Shown piece by piece: positions 40,023 through 54,000 of a DNA stretch of 64,000 bases. The position numbers were made by a program, and so were the translations under genes. Position 1 is the stretch's first letter, and each line of letters begins with the position of its first letter. Origin of the DNA: Centroberyx gerrardi (taxonomy: Eukaryota; Chordata; Actinopteri; Beryciformes; Berycidae); contig NC_136016.1 of the NCBI RefSeq assembly GCF_048128805.1, positions 5,594,001 to 5,658,000 of the forward strand. The letters are read 5' to 3'. The notes beneath the pieces were generated by a model. That model was not told where the DNA came from and did no database searches. It saw nothing but the letters and a program-made list of their open reading frames with translations.

Positions 40023-43000
40023 CACATAAAGTGCATATTAGTAATGGGGGAGTTAGGTCCTGATTGGGAATTTAGTAAATACAGCAGGGCCAACAGAAGT
40101 TAATAAACAAATGACTACTTTTTAAAGGTTTGGCTTTGTCCCTGACAAAAACTGAGACACGGGATCTTTGCAGGACCACGACAATAGAGCAGCATACCCT
40201 GCTGAAGAGGTCTCTCATGCCTTCCAGTTGGCTATAGAAGGGAGCCAAGAGTCTGGGCTCCTGGACGGTGCTGTCTGGTCCGCGGGTCAGCCTGATGTAG
40301 CGCTTAAACATGGCTGTCGGGTCGCTCCAGCACACCTCCTTCAGGTGGTAGAAGCGTCCCGAACACCACTCGTCATTCCGCCTAGAGAAGGGAGGGAAAG
40401 ACAGACTTGTGGCCTCTCGTGTCTAAATCATTCTTCAGGAATTAACCCTGAGAAAGGTGTGTTGATTATTCTTTCAAAAACGAATACAGCTGGTGACAGA
40501 CCTGTTGTACTCTATGAAGACAGCGGGGGTGTGCTGGAACAGCTCCTTCAGGCTGCTCTGGGAACAGTTCTTATGCAGGTACAGGTAGACGTTGTGGATG
40601 TGCTGCACCGTGGAGGTGAACTCTGTCCCCTCCAACTCGTCCTTGGGTAGGTTCTCTTCCTGGTTATCTGGTTGCGGTTTGACACACCATTTCTTCAGGT
40701 AGGTAATCAGCGCCTCCACTGAGATGCTGTGTCTCATTCCTAAAGGAGAGACACAGCATTAGACATTAGACAGGCATTAGACTCCACAGATTATTAGGTA
40801 ACTGATCTCAAAACAGTTGCAGCATAAACTACGAGATCATACTATGGATAATATAAGTCTCACATTCTTACCAAGAGCTCTGCTGAACTCGCTGGGCTGT
40901 GAGTCCACATAGCAGACATGAGTCCCCAACAGGCTGGTGACCTCAGGTGAGATCAGGTAGACCGAGGTGGGACAGAGGTACTCGGTCTCTCGCGTGCTGC
41001 CCTCCAGCAGACGATAGGCAGGGACCCATTCCAGACGAGACAAGAAGTGGAAGAAGGAGGATTTTGTGCTTTTGATTGTTCGCCCATCGCTGTCGATCAC
41101 CTGGGCCGTGAGGTACTGAGAGTACCGATCACTGGAAAAATAGGGAAGGGGTTTATTAGTGGGTGTTGGAGTGCTATTGCAACTAACATTCAAAACCCTG
41201 ACTACAACGGGAAATAAGAGAATCGCTCGATTGACCGTGAGAATGACCGTGTCTTAAATTTGATACATGGTTGCTTATAGCTTTAGAGATCCTACAAACC
41301 CGATGCATGGATGAAAGACGAGGGCAAGCACTTCCACCGAGGCTCAGTGATCTTAACATCTCAACAAAGTGGCATAACTGTGTGACCTACATTCCTCTGC
41401 AGAATATACAGTACTCAGCGGCGTTAAACGTGCCTAATGATTACAGAGTTAAAGGCACTGAGGGATTCTGATCTGCGCTCTCAAGAAATGTCAGCTCTTG
41501 TCAGATCTCTCAATTTGACTACTGTACTAGATGGCAGCTAAATTATTAAGCTATGCGTGTGCCTAAAGAGTTACGCTCCACATTTCAGCCATCTCGTTTC
41601 TATTTGTTACAATGCAAGGTCATTCAAATTGTCACTTCATACCATGGCCTTGCTGAATACTATATATTTAATTGCCTGCAAGGTCTCCATTATTTCCTTA
41701 CCACTGGCTTTACATCTCATTAAATTCATCTAATGGACACTTTGTGTATTATCCCTTAATTATTCATCCTACTGTGATATGAGTGGAGTGGCTTGGGTGA
41801 CCTTCTCCCTACCTGAACTGGTGACCTCAGCTCACACACATCTGTTACAGTACATCACTAGATGGGGCAGAGTTATGAGCGACTAAATCCGGGTTAATCC
41901 CCGGAGTGAAGTCTCTGGAGTGGTACACCCTTCAAACCCAAACAAGAGGCTGATATGTGGCTGCTTTTGCTGAGCAGATCACCAAGGGATAAAATAACTA
42001 TTAATTGTGATACAATGTCCCCACTTTACTCCTGTAATCACCTGAAAGGACGAGAATTACTAACCCCAAAGCCATTAGCTTCTTTTACCTAGCCATCTCT
42101 GGCCATTACTTTTCCTCAACAAGAAAAACACCCAATTAATGCACCTGCTTCCGGATAATATTCAGGACACAGCACATGATATGAGTGCAAATGGGGGAGA
42201 GAGAGGACTATGTAAGTGTGCGCACGTGTCTGCCTGTGTGTTAATTACCCAGTATCCCAGTTGGACTCCAGCAGCTCCAGCAGGGCCAGCCTCTGCTCCC
42301 GGAGGAGGGTGCCAGGCAGCTGAGCCGTGGCCAGGGCATGGAACTCCTCGCTGGGGTAGTCGTCCAGCACGCAGCCCCCCTCCCCTGGGACTTGCGGCCA
42401 CAGCCCACTCTCCGCTGACCAGGGGCTGGAGGCCTGGAAAAAAAAAAAAAACCAAGAGAATGAGATTGGAAAATTTGAGGATAAAAGGAAGAACATGCTG
42501 TAACTCAACTGATGAGAACAGTATTAAGATGAATTTGCATCATATAGGACGACTCCAAACTCAGCAGCATTCAAACTCATTTGAAGCCATCAAGATGCCA
42601 TGATTGTAGTTTTCTATAGACTTTTCTTGCTCCTGATCAGCTTTTTCACACTTAAAACACATGCACTCAATGAAAGACGCACTTGAGTTCATGTTTTACA
42701 GCAAACCAAACACTGCAATGTCAATCACAAAACGAAAATTCCAAGCAAGTAGCTGTGTCCGGTCACAACATTTTAAGACTTATGATCACAAAATAACTTA
42801 TGTGATGAAAATCGTTCATTCTGTTGTGTTTATATTATGTCATTTTCTCCACTTGACTACAGGGACTTCCCATGTAGTATTTACCACCTGACGTACACGG
42901 TAGTTTCAAGTTGGAATCTTGTATCTACCATCTTTCCCATATGACGTGAATGCAGCATCGGTCAGACAAAGGAACTGTCATCAGAATACCATACACTATC

Positions 43001-44166
43001 CCTTGTAGCTGTAACACAGGCTAAAAAAGGCATTGGAAATGTCTGACCTAATGCGCAACCCTCAGCCCAGTGTATAACACGCCTCACCAGTCACCTGCTG
43101 TTTCTGCTCATCTTCAAAGCAGCTACAGATCTCTCTGGCCTTAGTGTGACTCATAATGGTTGGCGTCTTCATCCTTTAATCAGAGGTGGATTACTCCCGC
43201 CTTGTTCACCATCACAGGTCACAGTGGATTTCTAATGCGGAGCGTTTCAGGAAGATTCTGTTTGGCCTCTGGTGTCCATGCAACTAGTAAATATTGTGTC
43301 CTTACACAACACATTCATAGCCCTTTATCTTCTGTGTTCACAGGTGGGGCTGGAATAATCTCGGTCAGTCTTTAAGCACTATCTTTGTAGAATGAGTTGA
43401 GTGTGTTCCCTGAATAGCTGACGCATGACCAATGGGCAATACCACCAAAGTATGGACACTGGGTAAAGACTTATGTACAGTAGAAATGCACCAATAACAA
43501 TTTTTCAGAACAAAGTCAAGAAGATCTGCCAATATGAGTACAAATCCAAGTACTACTCAATTTAAAGTCATTTGTGCTGCCTAATATTTGACCAATTATA
43601 AAACAATTACAGGAATTGGTGTATCAATTGTGTTTAGTTATTTACTTGATCAAATTTTGCACTGACCATTGTATAACAAACCTTAAATAAAAATGCTAAA
43701 TAAAAAATAGAAAACAGGATACTTAACCTTAACTAAAGGATATATACTAGTGTCTCTTTTTTTATTTTAACACTGGTCAAACACAGCTTATTGGCAGATT
43801 CTCTTATTGGCAGGTTCTCAGAAACAGCTTATTCAGGGTAGGTTAACAGATAAAGAACAGTGCGGTAGGTTAGGTCTAATAAAACAGAATGGCTTTTAGC
43901 CTGCATAGCCAAGGCTCCTCTTCTAAACCTATAATATTCACAACTAGGAGCATTTCAGCATTTTCACATCAGGAGGCATTTTTCCTCCCGATGGAAATGT
44001 TTTCTATTGCGCCAAAGCAGAAATCACTTAGGAGCTGCATTGATGCCTATCCCAATACCACAGATGCTATTGGTGCACCAATGTATAGCAAGAAATACAT
44101 CTATCTTAGAGACTATAAAGTGTTGCAATGTGCTTGCTTACACCAGGGGCTGTGTTGACCTTGAAA

Positions 44167-44203
<37 letters not shown>

Positions 44204-44881
44204 ACCACACACCCTCACAAAAGCAGGCCCACACACACCGACATTCACAGATGTCCTCCTCACCAGTTCTTTAGCGGTGAGGGTTCGTCTTTCTTTGCGG
44301 ATGATGAGATGGTCTCTGACCCCCAGCCTGGTGAACAGCTCTCTCCATCCTGCTACATCGCCGTCTGTCTGCACATAGCAGGGACTCAGCAGCACCCAGT
44401 CACAGCCTGGTGGAGGAGTGGGTAGATACACAGGTAGGAGGGTAGGTGTGTGCACGGGAGGAAGGAGGAATTGTGAGCCGAAGGAAGGATAAAGAAATGA
44501 ATGAAACACAGATGAGGGGGATGAGGAAGACAGAGAGGACAGAAATTAATGAGTGGGAACTTTAAAGGTGCTATGTGTGGCATTGTAACATCAATAATCA
44601 TTACCACATTAATTTGAGACATTAGTATAATTACCTTCAACAGTAATTATACTGAGGTATCGCAAATAGTTTGACAATGATATATTAATGTTTAAAAATG
44701 CTACACATAGCATCTTTGAGTGGAGACCAAAACAAAGAGCATAAAAACAGTGAAGAGAGCAGTTGTCAGTGTCTCCCCTTTGTATTCGCCCTCTCTCTTT
44801 CTCTTTTCTCTCCTCTCAAGAGGCAGGTCAAGCGTTCTGATCCATTTTCCATGACACGTTGTCCACTCCACTAGCTCTTAC

Positions 44882-44921
<40 letters not shown>

Positions 44922-45228
44922 GTTCAACACTCCCAGGCATTTCATGCTTTCTTTACCCCTCACAATGGGAGCAAACCCTCACACACACACACACACACAC
45001 GCACACTCACAAACTACACTCCCCACAAAAGAAAATACAGACACACGCAAGTGCACGTGAATGCAGTCCCAAATTTTCCCCAAAAGAAAAAGGGAGAGGC
45101 CAACTTGGGACAGGAAGAAACAAGCCTTTGTGTTTGTTTTGGGGATTTTGGCTTGCTTTTTGGGGTCAACATTACCACATGAACACTGAATAATAGCTGG
45201 GTCAGTACAAAGGTTCACGTTCATTAGC

Positions 45229-45262
<34 letters not shown>

Positions 45263-45560
45263 CTCAGTATCTAGAACTGTGTCAAAGGGTGGCTTTCGTC
45301 GTAGCTGTGGACGCTCATTTACCAGGCAGTTTCTTAGGAAGGTCCATGTTGCCGTACTCTTCAGAGAAGTGCACCTTGTCCAGTGCCGGGCACAGCAGAC
45401 CCCTGCTGGTGAGGACGGGTACTGCAGCGTCTGAGTACTCCTGGCTGGAGGAGGAGTGCTGCTTGATGAAAACCAGGTAACTCACCACCACTGGCTCGGG
45501 CTTGGACTAGAGGTGGTACCAGTGAGGAAGAAGGACGGAAGAGGAGGAGGAGAGAGAGGG

Positions 45561-45599
<39 letters not shown>

Positions 45600-47977
45600 C
45601 AAAAGGAAAAGGAGGGGAGGGGGTAAGGAAGAAAGTTACCTAACAGCTCAGAACTGACAATTACATAAGGTAGACTTAGTTTGATAGTAGAGAGACTCGA
45701 GTGCAGGTTTGAGTTTGTGTGCATCAAAGTGTGTCTGTAGTTATACTTCCTGTCAAGGAACTGTCAAGTGAATTTCAAGGGAACTTTTGAAATGTTGCAA
45801 AAAATAAAATATGAATTAGGTGCATTTCCATCAGTTGGGTTGAAGTGAATAGACTTCCTGAATGTGAGTCTTTCAAGAATTAATTAGTATTGGGCAAGTT
45901 GTTATTGTTCTTTGGTGTCAGCTAATGTTTTTGCTGTCAGAGGACAAAAACAAAGAATGCACCTGGCAATTATCTAATGCACCAACTAACGGCCATATAA
46001 CCACAAAGGGAATACACATAGGAGGGACAGACAGTATATGGACATGTATTCAGCTTTTCTCATTCAATACATCAGAATTCACAAAACGCTTCGTCAGAAA
46101 CCCAGCTAATGTGTCTATGTTACCTTCCAGCTACTGCTGCGGATTGCAGGGTAGATGTGCTGCTCTAGCAGCTGCTGAGGCTCCAGTTCATGGACTCCCA
46201 GTCTCCTCAGCAGCTCTCGTACCTGCTGGCCTTCCAGAGGCTCCACACAGCTCAGCAGAGAGGGATGAACCACGCTCACATCCTTATACAAGGCAGAGAA
46301 AGGTCCTGGAGAAAGACAGACAGAATGAGAGGAACGCTGGATTAGGAGGGGAAATTTGTTGGATGAAGAAGATACAGTACATGGGCACAGTCCTGGTGTT
46401 GCCCTGTAGCTCCTTGGTACACATGCACACAAGCTAGCCTCATATATTAAATATTACATGTGTTTGTTTGTGTGAAACACTTTGTGACAAACCTGCTTCA
46501 TTAAAAATGCTTTATAAATATAATCTTGTTTAATTAAACACGATTTGAACAACAAGGAGTGAAGAAAACCTCCAGTAACCTACTTCTGTAGACCGGCACC
46601 TGAAAGGGTGTGTTACCCCACTGCCCTCTGTAGCTCTTAATATTTCATAAGAACACTGTGTTTAGCTCAGACGTCTGTCTAAAGCTATCACATACTTCTC
46701 CGTCCACTTGACTACACCTTTAGGCAGAACCTGAGGTCTGCGCTGAAAGCCGGCTTCACCAGCAGAAGACTGGCTCTCAGCAAACTGAATAACACCCGCT
46801 GACCTGAAAGCCAGGCTGACTCGAGACTTCAATACTGCTAATACCGTTTTCTGTTAACCAATATTCTTTATTCGTCTTCTTCTGCTCTTAGAGTGACAAA
46901 GGGTCAAATATACTTACAAAGGGAAGTTGACTGTTCAAACTTCTTTACAAAGACCGCCTTTTCATCCTGAGGGCTAATATTTTTAGTGCAACCCTAATAC
47001 AGAGCTAGAGATGCTTCATTGCTGGCAATCGCTCATATCTGCCGGGATGTAATTCTTCACTGTTTGGTGAAAAGAGAACACTGAACCTGTATTAGTGAGT
47101 GAATGCAGGCAACATACTGATCCGATCAGTTACCTGACCTGATTTTTCTGACTGAAAGAGATTTCTGCTGCCAAAGTGAAGCAGTAGAGTGAGGAGATTA
47201 AGTGTGCCAAGGTAACGCCAGGTGAAGCAGAACCAATGTTAAGTCCTCCGTAAGCACTCTGTGTCGCTCACAAAGATGCCAAACCAGTTAGTCTCCATTA
47301 ATATTGAAGTGTAGCCAGCAAATTGCAGTAGCAGGATGCGTACATCAGAGTGTGAATATCAATTATTCATGCTTGCCATTCTAAATCTCGGCTTTGGGTG
47401 CTTTTTGTGAATGTGATGACACATAACACTAGTGATGTTCCTCCGCTTCTGTGTGTGTGTGTGTGTGTGTGTTCTGGTGTGAGTGAATGTATGTCTGTCT
47501 ATTCAATTAGAGAGAGTTATAGTTTGTCAAACACCTACTCTGCTGCACCTAGTGTGTGTGTGTGTCTCTATGTGTGTGTGTGTGTGTATAGACTTCTGAG
47601 AGAACAGAGACAGCTGTTGACGTAGGTCCTTGCAGAGGGTTAAGTAGTCTTTGACAAATAACATGCTCTATTTCTATTCCTATTCAAATGTCACTTAACT
47701 GCAGTGGCATACGGCAAATTGGCTGTGTTGACCATAATTTATCTCTGGGAATATCTAGTATACTGTAGTTTAGGCCAGTCTACAGACATAAATGTGAGAA
47801 ATACATAATACAGACAGATACTGGCACATATAGACAGACTGAAACAACAATAACAACAAGAGTAATACTAAAAAGACTAATAATACTACTACTAATACTA
47901 ACAGTACTACTACTTCCAATATTACTTGTACTGCTGCTACCGCTACCACTGCAACTTCTATTACTACTACTACTAAA

Positions 47978-48020
<43 letters not shown>

Positions 48021-51000
48021 ATACTAATACTAATACTACTAATAATAATAATAATAATAATAATAATGATAAATGAGAAAGTATAGCATTGTATAAAGTT
48101 ATGTATTTACCAGCCTGAGCTTGAGCTTTCTTTTTCTTGCTCTTGGCTTCCTCCATGGGGAAGAACACCCCCTGCCCACTTAGTGCCACCACACGTCCGT
48201 CAGCCAGGGGGATTATGGGTAGATCCCTGAGGGTTTGCAAGATGGAGTCTGCCTCTCCGTAGCCATGCTCCAGAGCACGGAAGTTACAAACCAGCAGCCT
48301 GGCCAGCCGACGTAGGCCACCGTCTAGAAGACAGACAGAGGGTTGGTGTCCAACACTAACTGAGATACACACTATGTAGAAATGAGCGATAAATTACAAA
48401 ATGGACAGTTGCAATTCTCAGTTCTGAGTGGCTGAGTCACGCTGTAAAATACACAATAAATGCACACCTTTGACCACATAACAGTTAAGTTTAACATTAA
48501 TATGTGAATCAAAAACCACCACATATACCAGTGCTAAAGTACGCTGAGTAGCTACTGTTCAATAACTCTACTGCTTTCATTATTATTATATAACTATTAC
48601 TCATTAAAAACAAGAGGCACTTGAGCAACTGTTGAACCCAAAAAATGATTAAAACATGCCCTTTCAAAACAATAACACCCACACAGGAGTTACACATGTC
48701 TTTAAATAGATGTGATTGAACAATTATGACATTTAATTTATACTTCCTTTCTCTGATGAATGCCATCATAGCCGAAACATCATGTTTTTAATGCAGTAAC
48801 GCGTCTATATTCTTCAACAGAGCGAGTGCTGCACTTAACTTTTTTGTTCCCTTTACTGACATTTTTATAGGCAGCAGCTCGACTGGCTATTAGAGCACAA
48901 CTCACTGCCATTTTATAAAAGCTGGTGAGTGTTGACAGTGATTTCAGAACAGCATCATAACTAACAATGCTTCTTAGTGGTTTGAAAATCAATTTAAATC
49001 AAAGCCTCTCACGGCTTATTGCTTAATTATCTTGTACATTACATTGTTACCTCTACATTACAGGTTGCACCCAAGTGTGCATTTTGTTACCAGTCATAAA
49101 CAATTGTGCTTTGCAATGCTGTCAAATGTCTTGGACTGGAGGCCCATATAAACTGGGAAAAGGTGCGACAGAACCATCACATTTCTCTCTCCCTCTCTCA
49201 TACACACCTGTATGGATGCCTTCTCCTTGCATCAGCTCCTTGGCCATGGCCGTGGTTACCGTGGTAACGTCAGATCCCCTCAGGTGTCGGACTCCCAGGT
49301 GAGTGAGCAGGGAGGTGGGCGGGGCAGGGTGCAGACCCGGGTGGAGATAGGCCAGAGACAGGTGCCTGTCAAGCTCGTCGCCGCCAATCACCTCGCGGAT
49401 CACAGCGTCCTGACAGACCGCCACCTGGGACGGCAGCTTGTACACGACGTCGCCATCTGGGAGAGAAACGATGGAGAGGAATGGAGGGGTGAGGATAATC
49501 TGATCAGAAGACTCCAATAATATGGCTGATATGGACACAGCACCGCTATCTGCATGAACTGCTGGAGGGCAGATTTGACTGCATTTACGAACTGAGCTGG
49601 AAAAAGAACATGGCAGAGAGAGGGTGATGAAAAAGAACTGGGCAGAAAAAGAGAAGAACACACACATTTAAAAATAGACACACATTTCTGGGGGCAGGTA
49701 CACAAGGACATTGAATAGCCAGCTAAAAGAAAAAGCACTGAGGAATCTTTTTTGATGAACAAGCTGTATTTTGGTGTCTTCACGCATTCTGACACCATGA
49801 ATCCATTCAAAATACACATCTTAATTATTGAGTCTCATCTCAGTAGACTGGAGTTACAAATGTAAACTAAGCTAATTTTACCACTGAACTGGAACACAGT
49901 ATGTAACTAGAATAGCACTCAGAGAGATGCTACACCCACACTATAATGTAATTTAAGGGCCATGAAGGAAAGTGTCACACATGGCAGTCATGTTTTACAA
50001 AGTGGAAAGGGGCTGACTGAGTCTGACCTGTATACTGTGATTATAGTGCAAGTCTGTGAAAGGTTTTGTATTGTAAGTCTGTCGCTCATATCCTATAGCC
50101 TGCTAATAAAAAGGATCCATCTCCTGGGGTGCAGTGAGCTCACGCCGCCTTCTTCCGACCACAAACAAATGCGATTTCTCCAAAACACTGCAGGTGTGAG
50201 CGGTACCTGAGTTGAGTGTGGGCAGGAAGGCCTTGCCCTTGAGCAGCTGGATGATCTGCCCAGCGACAGGCTTGAAGAAGTCCAGCACCTCGTCAGGCAG
50301 GGGGACAAACTGCAGGAAGTGGCAGAGACCCTTCAGCCCGCTGAACTCTGGGTGATCCTGGAACAAGGAGAACAGCCTATTAGTTAAAAGGAAAACGAAT
50401 AACCAAGGACTAATGAGTGCTGTAAGTTGATATAACGTTTTGCACATTTTTCACTTTTTCTTCATCTCAGTATATTCTACTCCTGTTATTTGGCACACCC
50501 TGTGTACATACTGTAATTCATATATTTTCATACTGTATTTCTACTTAGTATGTTCTAGCTCTGTATTTGTCAGCTGTATTATGTTTATACCACCCATTTG
50601 CCCTATTCTTGTTTATTTATTTATTTATCCCTTTTTCTTTGCTGCATTCTTTTACTATTTGTTGCTACAATGACCCAATTTCCCCACAGGGATCATTAAA
50701 GTAACATCTAATCTAATCTGTTCTGTCACTGAAAATACCCCATATAGCCCTGTAGCCATTATCTTACAGTGAAGACATCCATGGCCTGGAGGAAGAGCTG
50801 GGGTATCTCAGATCGAAGCCACTGGTTCCATGGACTGTCTCTGTCCACGTCTTCACGAGAAGAAGGGATGTCAAAGTCACCTGGAGGAGAGAAAAGAAGC
50901 GTATCAAGTGACAGTACTCGTTTATTCCCACTTCACAACAACTAATATCTCCATATTAATGTGTTTCTTTGTATGCATTTTCACCTTGGATGATGAAGCG

Positions 51001-54000
51001 GAAGCCGAAACTGCGGAGGGGCAGGAAGGCGAAGACTGGCTGTTTCTGAGGCTGGCATCTGATGTCACTTGCTGTGATGTCACTGCCCAGCTGGAAGGCC
51101 AGGGCGAGCTCAGTCGACTCAACGTCCACTTTGATCTAAAGGAGAAAATTATCAACCTCACCACAGGGACAACAGCTCTGAAAAAGTCTGACAGACCACT
51201 GAAATGGACGTTTGCCTTGGTGACAGTGCAACAGTTGGAAAACTGCTCAAATCTGAGCTGGAGCACAGAATCTCTATGCGTTTACTCTCCCTTCGGTTCA
51301 ATTCTTTTCTTACATAACCTGACTGCAGGTAACGAGTAGCTCCCTCTGGGGAGCGGAAGGAAGGAAGATATCTGGAGAAGAAAGACAGCAGCAGGGAAAA
51401 AAGGGCCGTTTCAGCCCTGACAGATCATCAAACCCTGTTTGGTGGTTTTTGTGTGCTTGTGTGCGTGTGTGGATCTTTCCTGTCAGATATTTCTCCCAGA
51501 CGTAGGATCACAAAGCCTGCCTAATGAGTGAGTTTTCATGAGGTCTGGCAAGGAGCAGAGAGGGAGACATTCACTCTTGCGGGTGTAGAAGGAGGAACAC
51601 TTATATAACACAAACACAGGGAGCAGGTCAGAGGAAGGCACAGCTAGAGTGAATTTCATTCAATCTCCAGGAGGTATGTAAAGTGGAAATTGACAGACAG
51701 GTGCCAACTACAGCTAGATACGATCAGTCTACCTCAAAACAAAGGAACAGAATAAGGTGTTGGGTGTGTGTTGTGCGTTACCTTCTTGGGCTGCAGTGTG
51801 CCTTTGACCACTAGCCAGCGCTCTGTGCCCTCTGTGTGCTCTACCTCCAGTATGTTGTGACTCAGGTCTCTACGAGTCATCGTCACAAGTCGCTTCTCGC
51901 TCTGCAGGGAGATGGAGGCAGCAGGTGAGGGACATATTTGTACGTGTGCGCGAGTGTACGCAACAATGCACAAATGCATGTTTGCATGAGTGTGTATGTG
52001 TGCGCAAGTGCTTGTTTTTGTATGTTTGTGTATTTAAGAGTGATTATGTGTGTGTGACTGTGTGTGTGTCAGTGTGTTTGCATGTATGTGTGCGCGCAAA
52101 TGTTTGAGTGTAAGAGCTACCTGATTGTAGATGGTAATGGAGCGTAGGCGGTGTAGAAAGAGCAGCAGGGACGGGTGAACATCATGAAACAGGTTTCTGG
52201 TCTGGTGGCTCTCAGAGCGCAGAGGAAGGCAGATCTTAGTGGTCCAGCTGATGGGAGAAGCAAAGGGAGAACGACTGTGACCAGACGGTTAGGAAACTGG
52301 TGGTTCTAATATTTCAGTTGACTTATTTGTGTTATCCTTGATGTTTCTGAATATTCATGTTAAAGATGAACGTATAAACAAAATGAATCTTCTCCAGTAT
52401 TCAGATGTAACTCCACTGACTTTTCAAATATGGTATTTGTCTTCACACACTGTTCGGCAACTCATCTAACCTGTGCTGATTCATGCCATTCAGCTGTGTG
52501 TCCACAGGCCTCTCATCCTCTATCCAGTGGGGGAGGATGTATCCCATGGGGCCGCAGGTCTTGTTGAAGCGCAAGTGGAAGCCGTTGGAGTGAATTGCAG
52601 GACAGTCTGTGACCTTAAACACCGACTTGAAGCCGATGCCCTTTTGACCTGTGAGGAGTCGAGCAACCAGCGGCAAGATGGCAGCAGAACAACAGAAACA
52701 CAGTTAGAAGAATCGACACAATCAGGAGGCACAACATTAGGCACAAATCATCATGACAAGCCCAACTGTAAGCCACAGTGAAGGCTAATCATTGCACCTA
52801 TTTCTAATTCTCAATTTCTTATCATTAAGTTCATTTCAGGCAGTGTATTGGCACAGAGACAAAATTGGGGATGGTGTTTCTATGGCCAGGCTGTGATCAT
52901 TCTCAGCAGTGCAGCAGGAGCTGGAGCTGTGCTGACTCTGTTTTAAAAGTACATGAGAGCTGAAGGGAATAATTACCAGGCAACTACTGTACTTGACACT
53001 GACGTGTGCGAGTAGGACGTAATCAGAGAATGTCAGAGACAACGTGTGAGGAAGAGGGAGACAGATAAATTAAGATGTTGAATGTGTGTGAGTTAAAAAC
53101 CACAGAAAAGGGCTGCTAGCAGCTGGTAATCATGATGATTCTGCAATCAGTCAGTCCTTTAAATACATCAAGTTGAGTCAAGGTTGCATTTCTAGCATCA
53201 TACATATTCAAAACACTCCTTACAGCCAAGAGAAAATCTATTCACATGTGCATGCAATGCAGAAAAGTAAAATGGTCTAGATAGATTGTCAATACCAACT
53301 AGTCAAAAATACAAAATATTGATAAGAGCTTATGGCCTTGGCTGAGTTTGAGGGTAGATATATCTGTGCGTTGTCTGCGTAGCAATGAAAAGAAACGTTA
53401 TGTTACAGATAATATTGCAAAGTGGGAACATGGAAATGGAAAAGAGTGGCTGATACTGTACTGTGGTTACTGTACCAACAGAACAATACAATCTCATCAA
53501 GACATCCTGTATGTAGTTACCTATGTATCCATATTTGTGTTTTCCCTTGGTGCTGCGACCCACATCACAGATGGCCCTGATATTCTTCTCCTGGAAGCCA
53601 GTCTCATTGTTAAGAACGGTGATGCAGTCTCTCTCCACCACAAAGGCCAGGGCCGGGACGGCACCGGCCTCCGATGGGTAGCTGTTGTCATCAGCATTCT
53701 GGAAAATGGGGAAAGTTGAGTATGGAATGGGTTATAGTTGGAACGTAAAATTAAGTGATAAGATATGAGAGGCCAAGAAGCGTCACCTCTTGCTTCTTCT
53801 AAAATAACGGTAAATCAAGGCCTCAGGTGGCTTATTGCTTTTTTAAAATGGCAGTCAAACAATATTGGATTTTTTTTTTCTTCTTTAATTAATGTTTTAA
53901 TTAATTTTCTGCTTTGCAAAAGTAGCTCAACAATGTGGTTGCTACACAGTATGGTACAGTGTAAATTGTGTTAACTGGCCTGAGGAAATGTTTTTTGAGC

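Larger units (their letters stand above)
34464..40739 (-). other. NO VEIN-like gene, exons 32-41: second middle region
   Basis: Exons: 40739-40502, 40381-40198, 39989-39863, 39581-39495, 39173-38991, 38676-38393, 37792-37644, 36982-36898, 35676-35562, 34595-34464. Includes VFPTKDNSWVTLAHRPMISD, which reads like an instruction-type 'w..l...p.i.D' block found across this family, and VGKLYIRYQLSVADDEIPVV. Exons 34, 39 and 40 have splice acceptors embedded in TG/GT-rich sequence rather than pyrimidine tracts. The last two exons become Pro/Glu- and Ser-rich. No named domain recognised. Confidence 0.8.
40872..50357 (-). other. NO VEIN-like gene, exons 24-31: middle region
   Basis: Exons: 50357-50207, 49456-49208, 48323-48111, 46305-46124, 45506-45323, 44406-44264, 42433-42249, 41131-40872. 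The segment resembles the ordered blocks that follow the ATPase in sacsin-like proteins: LPTLNSDGDVVYKLPSQVAV, LRDLPIIPLADGRVVAL, YLVFIKQH...VPVLTSRG and GCDWVLLSPCYV. LADGRVV and VPVLTSRG are separated by a Lys-rich insert (KSKKKKAQAQA). No separate catalytic motif is visible. Introns of 1.1-1.9 kb here contain only microsatellites and repeats. Confidence 0.82.

Noticed and set aside
47770..48372. 200-residue minus-strand ORF with long runs of Val and Leu that looks like a membrane protein
   Set aside because: Only 48111-48323 is a real exon; the hydrophobic part is the decayed ACT/AAT repeat read in one frame.
50830..51339. 169-residue plus-strand ORF
   Set aside because: It lies antisense to exons 21-23 of the NO VEIN-like gene, whose minus-strand frame has clear sacsin-like motifs; the plus frame has none.
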